Position numbers and translations under genes: made by a program. 64,000 bases of DNA. Source: Nocardiopsis sinuspersici (GTDB lineage: Bacteria > Actinomycetota > Actinomycetes > Streptosporangiales > Streptosporangiaceae). The stretch spans positions 1 through 64,000 of the forward strand of contig VWVT01000016.1 in the NCBI GenBank assembly GCA_008638415.1, read 5' to 3'. A model generated the notes under the pieces. That model made no database searches. It saw nothing but the letters and a program-made list of their open reading frames with translations, and was not told the origin of the DNA. This document shows, one piece after another, positions 8,187 to 17,508 of the stretch. Each line of letters starts with the position of its first letter. Within the stretch, counting starts at the first letter, position 1.

Positions 8187-10793
8187 TCACGCGAGGATCT
8201 GGACGTACCCGTCGGTTCCGTGAACACGGATCCGCTGCCCGTCCCGGATCCTTCGGGTGGCCTGGTCCACGCCCACGACGGCCGGCAGACCGTACTCCCG
8301 CGCGATCACCGCCCCGTGGGTCATCAGTCCGCCCACCTCCGTCACCAGTCCGGCGACGGTGACGAACAGAGGAGTCCAGCTGGGATCGGTGTAGGCGGTG
8401 ACCAGGATGTCGCCCGCCTCAAGGTCGGCCTGCGCCATATCCGTGACGACGCGGGCACGGCCTTCGACGGCCCCGGCCGAGACCGGGAGACCGGCCAGCG
8501 CGCCGGACGGGGCGTCGTCACGCCGGTACCGGCCGGTGATGGCCTCGCCGTCCGATGTGATGAGCCGGGGCGGGGTGAGCGCCTCGTACGACCGGAACGC
8601 CTCCCGCCTTCGCGCAACGAGTCCGGCGTCCACGTCGTTGGTTCGCACGGCTTCCTCCAGCTCCTGGAACCGGAGGAAGAAGACGTCCTCCTCCTCGCGC
8701 AGGACGCCGGACCGGACGAGGCGGCCGGCTTCCCGCAGCAACGCCTGCTTGTAGACGAAGTAGCGGCTGACCATGCCGTACTTGGGGTACTCCCGGTATC
8801 CGGAGAAGGTGCGGACGCGGTCGATCATCCGCTTGGCCTCCTCGGCCCTGCGCTCGCCGTCGGGAAGGGCGCACAAGCGCACCAGCAGTTCCCGTTCCCT
8901 CCGCCGTGACTCCCGGAGCCCCCGCTCGAAGCGTCGCTCGCCTTCGCCCGGTGCGAAGTTCCTGATGTTGCCGAGGATGGCGGGCACGAGTGCGGCGGGC
9001 TGCTCGCTCCAGCGCGTCCTGGTGATGTCGATCTCTCCCACGCAGCGCATTCCGTACGTTTCGAGGTAGTCACGGACGGCGTCACGTGCTTCCGGTCCGC
9101 CGGCCAGCCCGGCCATCTCGTCCAGGAAGCCGTCGCCCTCGCGGCCCTCGTCCACGACACGGTGCAGGAACGCCACGACGTCCGCGTGCGGCCGGATGGC
9201 GTCCGCCACGTCGAGAAGCGCCAGCCCCATCTCCGAGGTGACGTTGCGGGGGACGGACTGTGTGAGCGCGTCGGCCGCGTTCCTCTCACCCAGCCACTCC
9301 TCCAAGTGCTCATTGAGCCACTGGCTGGCCTCCATCGCCGCCGTGATCACCCGGAGGCCCCGCGGATCGAAGAGGACGCGCCTCAGCTCTGCGATGTCGG
9401 CCCGGACGAAGTCGAGCAGCGCCGGCCCGGACAGGTTCCGGATCTCGTGCTGCAGGGCGGCGACGGAGGCCTCGTTGCGCCGGATCAGATCGCTGACGAC
9501 CTCGGGATCGGTCTCGACCGGGTCGGGGGCGTCACCGGCGGGTGCGGTGGTGGAGTCCTCTTCCGGAAGCGCGCGGAGGAAGTCGCCGCGGTCGAGGACG
9601 GTCCGCAGCGCGTCCCCGAGCAGCGGGTCGGAGCCCCCCAGGGCCTTCAGGAGGTTCGCGCGGCCTGTGGGCGTCGCCAGGGCGGGGGCCACGTCCACGA
9701 ACAGCCGTCCGCCCGCCTCGTGCATCGGCCGCGGGGTCGTCATCTGCCACAGGGAGAGCCCCAGCGGTTTCATCGCGTCGGTCATCATCTGCTGGTGACC
9801 GACGGAGACGTAGACGTGGTTCTCCTGGTCATCGCTCGCGGGGACGGGGAACAGGGTGGTGATCGGCCGGCTCTGGACGATGTGGAAGTCGTCGCCGACC
9901 CGGCACCATTCGATGTCCTGGGGCCGGCCGAGGTGCGCTTCGACGCGCCGCCCCAGCCGCACCAGGCGCACGGCCTGTGACTCCGTCAGAGTCGGCTGCG
10001 TCCGCGACCGCGGCTCAACCGGTGCGTCACGGGTACCGCCTCCCGGCGACGCCTGCGAGGACCGGGTCTTGGCGGCGATCGCTGTGGAGACGACCTGGTC
10101 GTCGCGCACCGTGTAGACGTCACCGCGGACCTGGCCGGAGACGAGGGTCTCGCCGAGCCCCCAGCAGGCTTCCACGGTGGCGGTCCTGCGGTTCGAGGTC
10201 ACCGGGTCCGCGGTGAACAGGACTCCGGCCGCGTCCGGGAACACCATCTGCTGTACGACCACGGCCATATCCGTCTTCCGGTGGTCGAAGCCGTTGCGGA
10301 GACGGTAGGTCACCGCCCGCTCGGTGAACAGCGAGGCCCAGCACCGCCGGACGTGCCGAAGAACCGCCTCCTGACCCGTGATGTTCAGGTACGAGTCCTG
10401 CTGGCCGGCGAAGGACGCGGTCGGCAGGTCCTCGGCGGTCGCGCTGGACCGCACCGCGTAGGAGGCGTGCTCATCGATCCGGGTGAGCGCTTCGCCGATC
10501 GCCGCAGCGAGGTCGTCGGGCACCGCGACGCCTTCGACGCTGCTGCGTATGTCGGCGCTCAGGGTACGGATCGCCGCGCGGTCGTCCGGTTCCACGCGCG
10601 ACAGCAGATCGAGCCGGGTCTCGATCGACGGTGCCTCGGCGACGATCCGCCGGAAGGCGTCCGTCGTGACGCAGAAGCCGTCCGGCACGCGGATACCGGG
10701 GATCCGCGAGAGCTCGCCCAGATGTGCTCCCTTTCCGCCGACGTCGGCGACATTCGTCGCGTTGATCTGTGCGAAATCCATCACGTATCGCAA
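8187..10793 (-). CDS. rph: Rifamycin-inactivating phosphotransferase Rph
   Basis: 868 aa, the normal Rph length. It uses ATP to phosphorylate the ansa-chain hydroxyl of rifamycins, giving resistance. The domains are: N-terminal ATP-grasp (about 1-315; VGGKGAHLGELS, SYAVRSSATAEDLPTASFAGQQDS, QRVEAHLGRPQDIEW-type metal segment), a central rifampin-binding domain (about 320-750), and a C-terminal swivelling His domain with GGLMTHGAVIAREYGLPAVVG. The His near residue 827 carries the phosphate. The start is TTG at 10793 because homologues begin with an M-x-YV-x-D motif, matching LRYVMDFAQI; ATG at 10781 would cut it. PEP synthase is the alternative family, but the length and central domain fit Rph. 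Confidence 0.93.
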   Translation of the reverse strand: MRYVMDFAQINATNVADVGGKGAHLGELSRIPGIRVPDGFCVTTDAFRRIVAEAPSIETRLDLLSRVEPDDRAAIRTLSADIRSSVEGVAVPDDLAAAIGEALTRIDEHASYAVRSSATAEDLPTASFAGQQDSYLNITGQEAVLRHVRRCWASLFTERAVTYRLRNGFDHRKTDMAVVVQQMVFPDAAGVLFTADPVTSNRRTATVEACWGLGETLVSGQVRGDVYTVRDDQVVSTAIAAKTRSSQASPGGGTRDAPVEPRSRTQPTLTESQAVRLVRLGRRVEAHLGRPQDIEWCRVGDDFHIVQSRPITTLFPVPASDDQENHVYVSVGHQQMMTDAMKPLGLSLWQMTTPRPMHEAGGRLFVDVAPALATPTGRANLLKALGGSDPLLGDALRTVLDRGDFLRALPEEDSTTAPAGDAPDPVETDPEVVSDLIRRNEASVAALQHEIRNLSGPALLDFVRADIAELRRVLFDPRGLRVITAAMEASQWLNEHLEEWLGERNAADALTQSVPRNVTSEMGLALLDVADAIRPHADVVAFLHRVVDEGREGDGFLDEMAGLAGGPEARDAVRDYLETYGMRCVGEIDITRTRWSEQPAALVPAILGNIRNFAPGEGERRFERGLRESRRRERELLVRLCALPDGERRAEEAKRMIDRVRTFSGYREYPKYGMVSRYFVYKQALLREAGRLVRSGVLREEEDVFFLRFQELEEAVRTNDVDAGLVARRREAFRSYEALTPPRLITSDGEAITGRYRRDDAPSGALAGLPVSAGAVEGRARVVTDMAQADLEAGDILVTAYTDPSWTPLFVTVAGLVTEVGGLMTHGAVIAREYGLPAVVGVDQATRRIRDGQRIRVHGTDGYVQILA

Positions 10794-11735
10794 TTTATTT
10801 GCCCTGTCGTTCGCCGGTTCGGTTCACAAGGCAGCAAGTATGGAACATTTTTCAGCGCCTCATGAGGGGCACGAATCTGATATAAAGTGAAAGTGGCGGA
10901 GAGCGGCCCGCACCTCGTGCGCGGCCCCGGCGGTTCCCCTCCCGGCACCGTGGCCGAACCGTCGGCGTTGACCGGTCCGTGCACGTCGTCCACTCCCGCC
11001 CGCGGCTGGGCCGCGAGGACGGGATCGAGGACCACCGGGCTCCGGACCGCCGGGTGCGACCCGCCCCGGCGCACCTCAGGCCGCCCCGCGCGCACTGGAA
11101 CGGCGGGCGTCCGGGCAGGGGCCCGCCCTGGGACGTGTGTCGAAAGCACTGCCATGCACCTGGGCCGTGTACACGAACGATGATCGCGACCCGGTGGCGT
11201 CCGGGGTGGAGGTCAGGAGGACCGGCGCGGTGGTTTCGGTATCGCGGAACGTGGCGACCGACTGTGCGAATGCCTGGAGCCGGTCCGGTCCTGGAGCAGG
11301 GTGACCGGCCGAGCCGTAATGCAATCCCGGAGCTCACGCGCCATTCTGGCCGCTTTCGTGTGACAGCCCGCCATAACCAATCGTCGACGACCCGGATTGG
11401 AACGGCCGCCTCGTAGCGGACCACGGGCTCGCCTGCCTCGCGGCTCCGGCCCGGTGCCTCCTGAGGCGGTTGCCGCCGCACCCGGCCGCGTGGCTCCGGC
11501 GGTGGCCGGTCCTGGATTCGGGCGGGTAGCCGCCGCGGGAGCCGGGTCTTCCGCGGCCGTGGCCGCTCCCGCCCTCACCGGTGTGGTCGCCCCCACCGCC
11601 AAGGGAGGTGTCGGTGCGCCGCTCCACATGGAATTCGCTTCCGTCGACCCGTGGATGGTCGCGGCCGTGCTCACCCTCGCCGCATGCTCCGCCCTTCCCG
11701 GGCGCGGATCCCAGCGGACCCGCGACAGGCCGCGG
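10794..11735. other. Long intergenic region with an AT-rich rph leader, no gene recognised
   Basis: The first 110 bp are AT-rich and should carry the rph promoter; a perfect CCTCATGAGG palindrome lies at 10858-10867. The rifamycin-associated element known from other actinobacterial rif-resistance genes is not visible. The rest (about 830 bp) contains open frames on both strands, but none has recognisable features or a consistent start. Confidence 0.45.
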
Positions 11736-12509
11736 TCAGGGCCGGCGCGCGGTGACCAGCCAGGCGCGTGAGTCGAACCACACGCCCTCGCCGGTGTCGT
11801 GGGCGTCGAGCACGGCCGGCAACCGGTCGAGGGCACGAGCCGTCGCCGCGGCGTCCAGACCGGCGACCAGGTCCTCGACCATCCGCAGGCCGAGCAGCAT
11901 GTCGCGGGCACTGGCCGCGTCCGGGCCGTAGTAGACCGGCCGGCGTACACCGGTGGTCTCGACCGCGGTGAAGCCGGCAGCGGTCAGCACGCCGGCCGCG
12001 ACGGCCGGATCCGCCAGCGAGAAGGCGCCGCCGCCGAGTCCGGCCGGCACCGTCCGACCACCGGCCAGCGCCTGTCGGACCGCGCCGAACCACTCCTGGC
12101 GGTCCTCGGTCTGCCACACCAGCTGCACCAGTCGCGCCCCCGGCCGCAGTGCCCGCCCGATGTTGGCGAACGCCGCGACCGGGTCGGCGAAGAACATCGT
12201 GCCGAACCGGCTGATCCCCAAGGTGAAGCCCTCCGGCGTGAAGGGGTGGACCTGGGCGTCGGCCCGCTCGAATCCGACGTTGCGGATCCCCTCCTCCTCG
12301 CTCAGCCGGCGGGCGCGGTCCACCATCGGGCGGGACAGGTCCACGCCGAGCGCGCTTCCCGACGGCGCGGACCTGGCGGCGTCCCGGGTGGTCTGCCCGG
12401 TACCGCAGCCGATGTCGAGCACGCGGTCGGTGCTCCGGACGTCGGCGGCCGCTCGCAGCAGCAGGTCGTAGCGGCTCAGTTCGGCGTCGTAGTCGAACAG
12501 TTCGGTCAC
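11736..12509 (-). CDS. Class I SAM-dependent methyltransferase
   Basis: 257 aa. The SAM-binding motif I is VLDIGCGTGQTT (about residues 29-40), with ALGVDLSRPMVDRAR as motif II and FTLGISRFGTMFFADPVAAFANIGRALRPGARL as motifs III/IV. It belongs to the UbiE/Methyltransf_11-like group of small-molecule methyltransferases. The GTG start overlaps the stop codon of the LLM oxidoreductase gene, so the two are translationally coupled. The substrate is unknown; coupling to an F420-type oxidoreductase suggests joint modification of one compound. Confidence 0.82.
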   Translation of the reverse strand: MTELFDYDAELSRYDLLLRAAADVRSTDRVLDIGCGTGQTTRDAARSAPSGSALGVDLSRPMVDRARRLSEEEGIRNVGFERADAQVHPFTPEGFTLGISRFGTMFFADPVAAFANIGRALRPGARLVQLVWQTEDRQEWFGAVRQALAGGRTVPAGLGGGAFSLADPAVAAGVLTAAGFTAVETTGVRRPVYYGPDAASARDMLLGLRMVEDLVAGLDAAATARALDRLPAVLDAHDTGEGVWFDSRAWLVTARRP

Positions 12510-13327
12510 CGCCCCGGATTCGCCGGACCGTCGCGGAGTACGCCGAGCACCGTGTCCAGCCGTACACCCGGTTCGAACTCCGGCAGCCACCAGGTCGCGC
12601 CGGCGGCGGTGTACGGCAGTGGGTCGGCGTCCGGGGGCAGGCTGACGGCGACGTCGTACGGTCCGACCGCGCCCGGTCGGAGCTCGGCGAGGGTGGCGAC
12701 GACCTCGGCGAGCTGGTCAGGGTGTTCGAGGTTGACCGGGAAGAAGCCGTCGAGCCGGGCGGCCCGGCGGATCGGTTTGGCGTTGCCCGGGAATCCCGCG
12801 GCCCACACCGGCACGCCGGGCCGCTGGACCGGCCGCGGCAGGAACGCGATGCCGTCGACGGTGTAGTGCTCGCCGCGGTGGCGCACGGGCTCGCCGGACC
12901 AGGCGGCGGCCAGGACCGCCAAGGACTCGTCGAGCATCCGTCCGCGTCCTCGGTCGTCGACCTGCTCGCCGGTCCTGGACAGTTCACCACCGAACCGGTC
13001 GCTGCCGAGGCCGACGCCGAGGGTGAGGCGGCCGCCGCTGAGCCGATCCAGCGTCGCGGTCTCCCGCGCCACCTTGGCCGGCCGTCGACGGGCGAGCGGC
13101 GACACCATCGGGCCGAGCCTCAGCCGCTCGGTCGCGGTCGCGATCGCCGCCAGCGCGATCCACGGGTCGGCGACCTGTCGGACCGGCGCCTGCCAGGACA
13201 GGTGGTCCCACACGAAGCAGCCGTCCCACCCCGCCTCCTCCGCGTCGGCGGCGATGCGCGCGACCACCCGCGGGTCGGCGAGGTCGTTGAAAAGCGGCAG
13301 CCAGAGTGCGGACCGCAGCCGGTTCAT
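12506..13327 (-). CDS. LLM-class (F420-type) oxidoreductase
   Basis: 273-aa luciferase-like TIM-barrel protein. MNRLRSALWLPLFNDLADPRVVARIAADAEEAGWDGCFVWDHL is typical of the F420-dependent branch, followed by LGPMVSPLARRRPAKVARE and LTLGVGLGSD. The ATG at 13327 has a GGAGGG site 8 bp upstream. It is the first gene of a two-gene operon with the methyltransferase. F420 rather than FMN as cofactor is inferred from the sequence type. The substrate is unknown. Confidence 0.8.
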   Translation of the reverse strand: MNRLRSALWLPLFNDLADPRVVARIAADAEEAGWDGCFVWDHLSWQAPVRQVADPWIALAAIATATERLRLGPMVSPLARRRPAKVARETATLDRLSGGRLTLGVGLGSDRFGGELSRTGEQVDDRGRGRMLDESLAVLAAAWSGEPVRHRGEHYTVDGIAFLPRPVQRPGVPVWAAGFPGNAKPIRRAARLDGFFPVNLEHPDQLAEVVATLAELRPGAVGPYDVAVSLPPDADPLPYTAAGATWWLPEFEPGVRLDTVLGVLRDGPANPGR

Positions 13328-14135
13328 GGGCGCCCTCCCTTCCGTGTGCCGCACCGGGACCGGCACGAAGTCCTCCCACACCGTCATCCACACCGGCCTC
13401 GGCGGGCCGTGTCCGGTCCTTTCCAGAACCAGCGGTCCCGGGCCGCGGACCACGTCGCACGACGCCTCGCGGCCGACCGGAGTCGAAGCGTATCCCGGCG
13501 TGCGCCACGTCACGTTCGGCCAACGCCCGGATCGCGGCCCCGCCGGAACACGGCGAGCCACCGGCGTACGCCCTCGCACGCCCTCGCACCGGCGGCCGCG
13601 TACTCGGCGACCGCGACCGCACCGGAGGACGGCTCGGGCGGATCCGCCCCGGCCCGCCCGCCCCGAACGGCACCGGCCAGGTCGTCCTCCCCCTGTCGAA
13701 GGGCTGGAACACCCTGCCGGACTCCACGGTGAGAGGCCGCGCGCGGCCGTGTTTCCCCTCACAGACGCCGGCGTCCAGCCCCTGCTGTGGCGGAGAAACG
13801 CCTGTCCAGGCGCCCGCGGCGCCCCCGCCGCGCTGTCACTCGTGCCGCCACGGCCGTTAAGCTGTGACGGCAGGAATGACAGGATGTCGCCGCCGCGTTG
13901 ACCACCGCGGGGACCGGAGGCCTTCTCCCTCGTTCCCTCCCGCCGTCTCCGACGGCGGCGCCGGCGGGGTCCGCCTCTGACGTCCCCGCCTCCTTCCATG
14001 CTCTCCTGCTCTGCTGTCAGCCGCCACCGCGGACACCCGTCCCGTCGGCCGCCACGCACACACGGCGCATGGATCTTCCGATACTGACCGGCACGTCCCG
14101 GTCGGTGCCTCCATACGAGGAGCACCTTCTTCTTC
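13328..14135. other. Long intergenic region between divergent genes, no gene recognised
   Basis: About 800 bp separating the LLM oxidoreductase from the BCCT transporter. Open frames exist in several phases but lack family features. The last 270 bp should hold the transporter leader; a GAGGAG sequence lies about 12 bp before its ATG. No riboswitch fold was recognised by eye. Confidence 0.45.
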
Positions 14136-15746
14136 ATGTTCTCCACCCTGCGCTCACGCGTGTCCGAGCGAGGCAGACGCGTCGACCCCTGGGTCCTCGG
14201 TATCAGCGGACTGCTCATGGCAGCGTTCGTCGTGTCCGCGCTCATCGCCCCCAAGGCGGTCGGCACCGCGGTGGACGCGGCCTTCACCTGGTCCGCGCGC
14301 TGGTTCGGCGCCTACTGGCAGCTCCTCATGCTAGCCACCTTCGTCGTCATCACCGTCCTGGCGTTCTCCCGCTACGGCAGGGTCCGCATGGGCGGCTCCG
14401 GCGCCCCCGGGTTCAGCCGGTTCTCCTGGATCGCGATGATCACCACCACCCTGCTGGCCGCGGGAGGGGTGTTCTGGGCGGCGGCCGAGCCCATCGCCCA
14501 CTACGCCTCCCCACCGCCGCAGTACGCCGACCAGGTCGGCGGCGGGGCCGAGGGCGCGGCGATCGCGATGGCGCAGAGCTTCGTCCACTGGGGCTTCATC
14601 GGCTGGGCGGTCGGCGGTTCGCTGGCCACCCTGGTCATGATGCGCGGGGTGGAGAAGGGCATGCCGCTGCGTCCGCGCACCCTGCTGTGGCCGGTCATGG
14701 GCGAGCGCGTGCGCACGCACTGGATCGGCACGGTCGTCGACGTCAGCTGCGTGCTCGCCGTGGTCGCCGGGACCGTGGGGCCCATCGGCTTCCTCGGTCT
14801 CCAGATCTCCTACATCTCCAGTGAGCTGTTCGGGCTGCCGGACACCTACACCACCCAGTTCCTGATCATCGTGGGCCTGACCGTCGTGGCCACCCTGTCG
14901 GTGCTGAGCGGCGTCCAGCGGGGCATCCAGACGCTGAGCCGGGCCAACGTCTGGGTGGCGCTGGTCCTCATCCTGGCCATCGTCGGCATGGCGTCGCTGC
15001 CCTTCGTGGCGGACCTGTACGTGCGGTCCGCCGTCGTGCAGGTGCAGGAGTTCCTGCCCATGGCCCTGTACCGGGGCGACGAGCAGTGGCTCGGTTACTG
15101 GACCCTGTTCTTCTTCGGCTGGTTCCTCGGCTTCGGCCCCATGATGGCGATCTTCTTCGCCCGCATCTCCAAGGGCCGCACCGTACGCGACATCTACGTC
15201 GGGGCGACGGTGATGCCCACGGTGGTGACCACGATCTGGTTCACCGCGCTGGGCGGTACCGGCATCTGGCTCGAACAGCGCGACCCCGGGACGATCACGG
15301 GGCCCTACGCCGAGGACGGCCTTCCCGCCGCGGCGCTGTCCATCCTGGAGGCGCTGCCGATGACCGCGGTGCTCGGCGTGCTCATGGTGATCGTCGCTCT
15401 GATCTTCCTCGCGTCCACGCTCGACTCGATGTCCTACGCCATCGCGGCCTCCAGCATGAACGAGGGCGAGCCCTCCGGACTCGTCCGCGCGTTCTGGTGC
15501 GTGGGTATGGGCCTGGCCGCCGTCGCGCTGCTCCTGGTGGGGGACGGCGGGATCCAGGCGCTACAGTCCTTCATCGTGGTGACCGCGGTCCCCGTGGGGC
15601 TGATCATGCTGCCGACGCTGTGGACCACGCCCCGGCTGCTGCGCACCATGGCCGTCGAGCAGGGCATCGTCGCCGCGCCCCGCTCCTCCGGCGAGCGCGC
15701 CGAGGACGGGGTCCCGGCGCAGCAGGCCGTGGAGCCGGTCGGCTAG
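14136..15746 (+). CDS. BCCT-family betaine/choline/carnitine transporter
   Basis: 536-aa, 12-TM sodium- or proton-coupled symporter for quaternary ammonium osmolytes. The conserved TM8 block YWTLFFFGWFLGFGPMMAIFFARISKGRT is at about residues 320-348, and the Gly-rich TM3 WAAAEPIAHY segment is present. The C-terminus is short and hydrophilic without the long regulatory tail seen in BetP, so osmosensing by that tail is unlikely. It stands alone, with convergent terminators after it. Which betaine it carries cannot be said from sequence. Confidence 0.9.
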   Translation: MFSTLRSRVSERGRRVDPWVLGISGLLMAAFVVSALIAPKAVGTAVDAAFTWSARWFGAYWQLLMLATFVVITVLAFSRYGRVRMGGSGAPGFSRFSWIAMITTTLLAAGGVFWAAAEPIAHYASPPPQYADQVGGGAEGAAIAMAQSFVHWGFIGWAVGGSLATLVMMRGVEKGMPLRPRTLLWPVMGERVRTHWIGTVVDVSCVLAVVAGTVGPIGFLGLQISYISSELFGLPDTYTTQFLIIVGLTVVATLSVLSGVQRGIQTLSRANVWVALVLILAIVGMASLPFVADLYVRSAVVQVQEFLPMALYRGDEQWLGYWTLFFFGWFLGFGPMMAIFFARISKGRTVRDIYVGATVMPTVVTTIWFTALGGTGIWLEQRDPGTITGPYAEDGLPAAALSILEALPMTAVLGVLMVIVALIFLASTLDSMSYAIAASSMNEGEPSGLVRAFWCVGMGLAAVALLLVGDGGIQALQSFIVVTAVPVGLIMLPTLWTTPRLLRTMAVEQGIVAAPRSSGERAEDGVPAQQAVEPVG

Positions 15747-15794
15747 GCGGTGCCTTCGGGGGCTTCACCCCCCGACCCCCGCCAGTGCGTCCCA

Positions 15795-15822
15795 CGGTGT
15801 CCGCCCGGTCGGGCGGACACCG
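15795..15822. terminator. Hairpin between convergent genes, first of two
   Basis: CGGTGTCCGCCC and GGGCGGACACCG form a perfect 12-bp stem with a GGTC loop, just downstream of the BCCT gene. Confidence 0.7.
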
Positions 15823-15828
15823 GGACAT

Positions 15829-15863
15829 ACGAGGGGACCCGAGCCGCGCTCGGGTCCCCTCGT
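15829..15863. terminator. Hairpin between convergent genes, second of two
   Basis: ACGAGGGGACCCGAGC pairs perfectly with GCTCGGGTCCCCTCGT over a CGC loop (16-bp stem). It can terminate both the BCCT gene and the oncoming LLM gene. Confidence 0.85.
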
Positions 15864-15892
15864 GTGTCCCGGTCTCGTGCTCCCCGGCCGGG

Positions 15893-16981
15893 TCAGGCGC
15901 CGGTGGCGGCCTCCCTGGCGGCCAGCATCGAGGCGTGGGTGGGCGCGTCGGGCACGTGCGCGGGCCGCTTGGCGGCGAACTCCTTGCGCAGCACCGGCAC
16001 GACCTCCTCGCCGAGCAGGTCCAACTGCTCCAGGACGGTCTTGAGCGGCAGGCCCGCGTGGTCCATGAGGAAGAGCTGGCGCTGGTAGTCGCCGAACATC
16101 TCACGGAAGGTCAGCGTGCGGTCGATGACCTCCTGCGGGCTGCCGACGGTCAGCGGCGTCTCGCGGGTGAACTCCTCCAGGGAGGGGCCGCCGCCGTAGA
16201 CCGGCGCGTTGTCGAAGTAGGGCCGGAACTCCCTGACCGCGTCCTGGGAGTTCTTGCGCATGAACACCTGCCCGCCCAGGCCGACGATGGCCTGGTCGGC
16301 CTTGCCGTGGCCGTAGTGCTCGAAGCGGCGGCGGTACAGGGAGATGAGCTTCCTGGTGTGGGTGGCGGGCCAGAAGATGTTGTTGTGGAAGAAGCCGTCA
16401 CCGTAGTAGGCGGCCTGCTCGGCGATCTCCGGGCTGCGGATGGAGCCGTGCCAGACGAAGGGCGGCACGTCGTCCAGGGGGCGCGGGGTGGAGGTGAAGC
16501 CCTGCAGCGGCGTGCGGAACTTGCCCTCCCAGTTCACCACGTCCTCGCGCCAGAGCCGGTGCACCAGGTTGTAGTTCTCCAGGGCCAGCGGGATGCCCTG
16601 GCGGATGTCCTGCCCGAACCAGGGGTAGACGGGGCCGGTGTTGCCGCGGCCCATCATCAGGTCCACCCGGCCGTCGGCCAGGTGCTGGAGCATGGCGAAG
16701 TCCTCGGCGATCTTGACCGGGTCGTTGGTGGTGATCAGGGTCGTGGCCGTGGACAGGATGAGCTTCTCGGTCCGCGCCGCGATGTAGCCGAGCATGGTGG
16801 TCGGCGAGGACGCCACGAACGGCGGGTTGTGGTGTTCGCCGCTGGCGAAGACGTCCAGCCCGACCTCCTCGGCCTTGAGCGCGATGGCGACCATCGCCTT
16901 GATCCGCTCGGCCTCGGTCGGTGTACGTCCGGTGGTGGGGTCGGTGGTCACGTCACTCACCGAGAAGATTCCGAACTGCAT
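15893..16981 (-). CDS. FMN-dependent LLM monooxygenase (CE1758-like)
   Basis: 362 aa. Luciferase-like monooxygenase that should use reduced FMN supplied by a separate reductase. It begins MQFGIFSVSDVTTDPTTGRTPTEAERIKAM, then shows VGLDVFASGEHHNPPF (flavin/substrate His pair), LMMGRGNTGPVYPWFGQDIRQG and a long C-terminal segment typical of the CE1758 family. The probable reductase partner is encoded at 1105-1725. An AT-rich palindromic promoter matching that gene's promoter precedes the ATG. The gene is monocistronic. The substrate is unknown. Confidence 0.85.
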   Translation of the reverse strand: MQFGIFSVSDVTTDPTTGRTPTEAERIKAMVAIALKAEEVGLDVFASGEHHNPPFVASSPTTMLGYIAARTEKLILSTATTLITTNDPVKIAEDFAMLQHLADGRVDLMMGRGNTGPVYPWFGQDIRQGIPLALENYNLVHRLWREDVVNWEGKFRTPLQGFTSTPRPLDDVPPFVWHGSIRSPEIAEQAAYYGDGFFHNNIFWPATHTRKLISLYRRRFEHYGHGKADQAIVGLGGQVFMRKNSQDAVREFRPYFDNAPVYGGGPSLEEFTRETPLTVGSPQEVIDRTLTFREMFGDYQRQLFLMDHAGLPLKTVLEQLDLLGEEVVPVLRKEFAAKRPAHVPDAPTHASMLAAREAATGA

Positions 16982-16988
16982 GGCCGCT

Positions 16989-17031
16989 CCCCTAGGTATC
17001 TTCCAAAGAAGTAGTTTCCGATTAAACTATC
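16989..17031 (-). promoter_or_regulatory. Promoter element of the LLM gene with TAGTTT palindrome
   Basis: TAGTTT-N6-AAACTA (17012-17029) is a perfect inverted repeat. Read on the minus strand, GATAGTTT, then CTTC-N4-GAAG (17011-17000), then CTAGGGG (16995-16989) repeat the order of elements in front of the FMN reductase gene at 1.1 kb. From here to 17262 no further gene or motif was found. Confidence 0.55.
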
Positions 17032-17262
17032 ACGGCGAACGCCTGGTCCCCATCCCCTATTCCTTCCCACCGTGCGCCGATCGGAGGGTCAGCGTTCATC
17101 CACAGGCACGCTCCGTATCTGTCAAATGTCACCCTCCCCTGGTATCCCTGGGAAAGATGGCACCGGAACGGTCACCGGGTGTCACGGAGACCGGCACGGC
17201 TGAGTACGTGAGCACACGCGAAGGAGGAGGGCGCGCGCCCCGACCCACGCGCCCGCAGTTCC

Positions 17263-17421
17263 ATGGCCACCACTCTCGACCCCCGACGGCACCTTCCCCG
17301 CCAGGACCGCGACCGGACCGACCGCGAGCCCGTGGTGCTCGCCGACGCCCTCGGCGACGTCATGACAGCCCTCACCGAGGTCGACCCGGACCTGCTGGTC
17401 GTCCACGGGCCCGAGGACTGA
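17263..17421 (+). CDS. Possible small acidic protein (52 aa)
   Basis: Begins MATTLDPRRHLPRQD and ends VDPDLLVVHGPED. Nearly every third codon base is G or C, as expected for a real gene here, and the C-terminal half (VVLADALGDVMTALTEVDPDLLVVHG) could form an amphipathic helix plus strand. Against it: there is no Shine-Dalgarno at the right spacing (a strong GAAGGAGGAGG lies 33 bp upstream) and no recognised family. Confidence 0.35.
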   Translation: MATTLDPRRHLPRQDRDRTDREPVVLADALGDVMTALTEVDPDLLVVHGPED

Positions 17422-17508
17422 TCCACCGCCGCCTCCCGGCGGGCGCCCACGGTTTCGCAGGCGTGCGCCCGCCGACCACCACACCCGCCACGTCCCGGCC
17501 GGGAGCCC

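Noticed and set aside
8187..10793. PEP synthase assignment for the rph gene
   Set aside because: The domain layout ATP-grasp, long helical middle, C-terminal His domain and 868-aa length fit Rph; PEP synthases end with a PEP/pyruvate TIM barrel, which is absent.
10794..10910. Search for the rifamycin-associated element upstream of rph
   Set aside because: The palindrome GGGGCTTG...CAAGCCCC was not found; only a CCTCATGAGG palindrome is present, which is not that element.
11397..11771. Plus-strand frame with Ala/Gly/Val-rich segments
   Set aside because: Low complexity, no ribosome-binding site, and it overlaps the 3' end of the methyltransferase gene.
15086..17014. A 642-codon plus-strand open frame
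   Set aside because: It runs out of frame through the BCCT gene and antisense through the LLM gene; its sequence is Arg/Ala/Gly-rich without domains, a GC-driven shadow.
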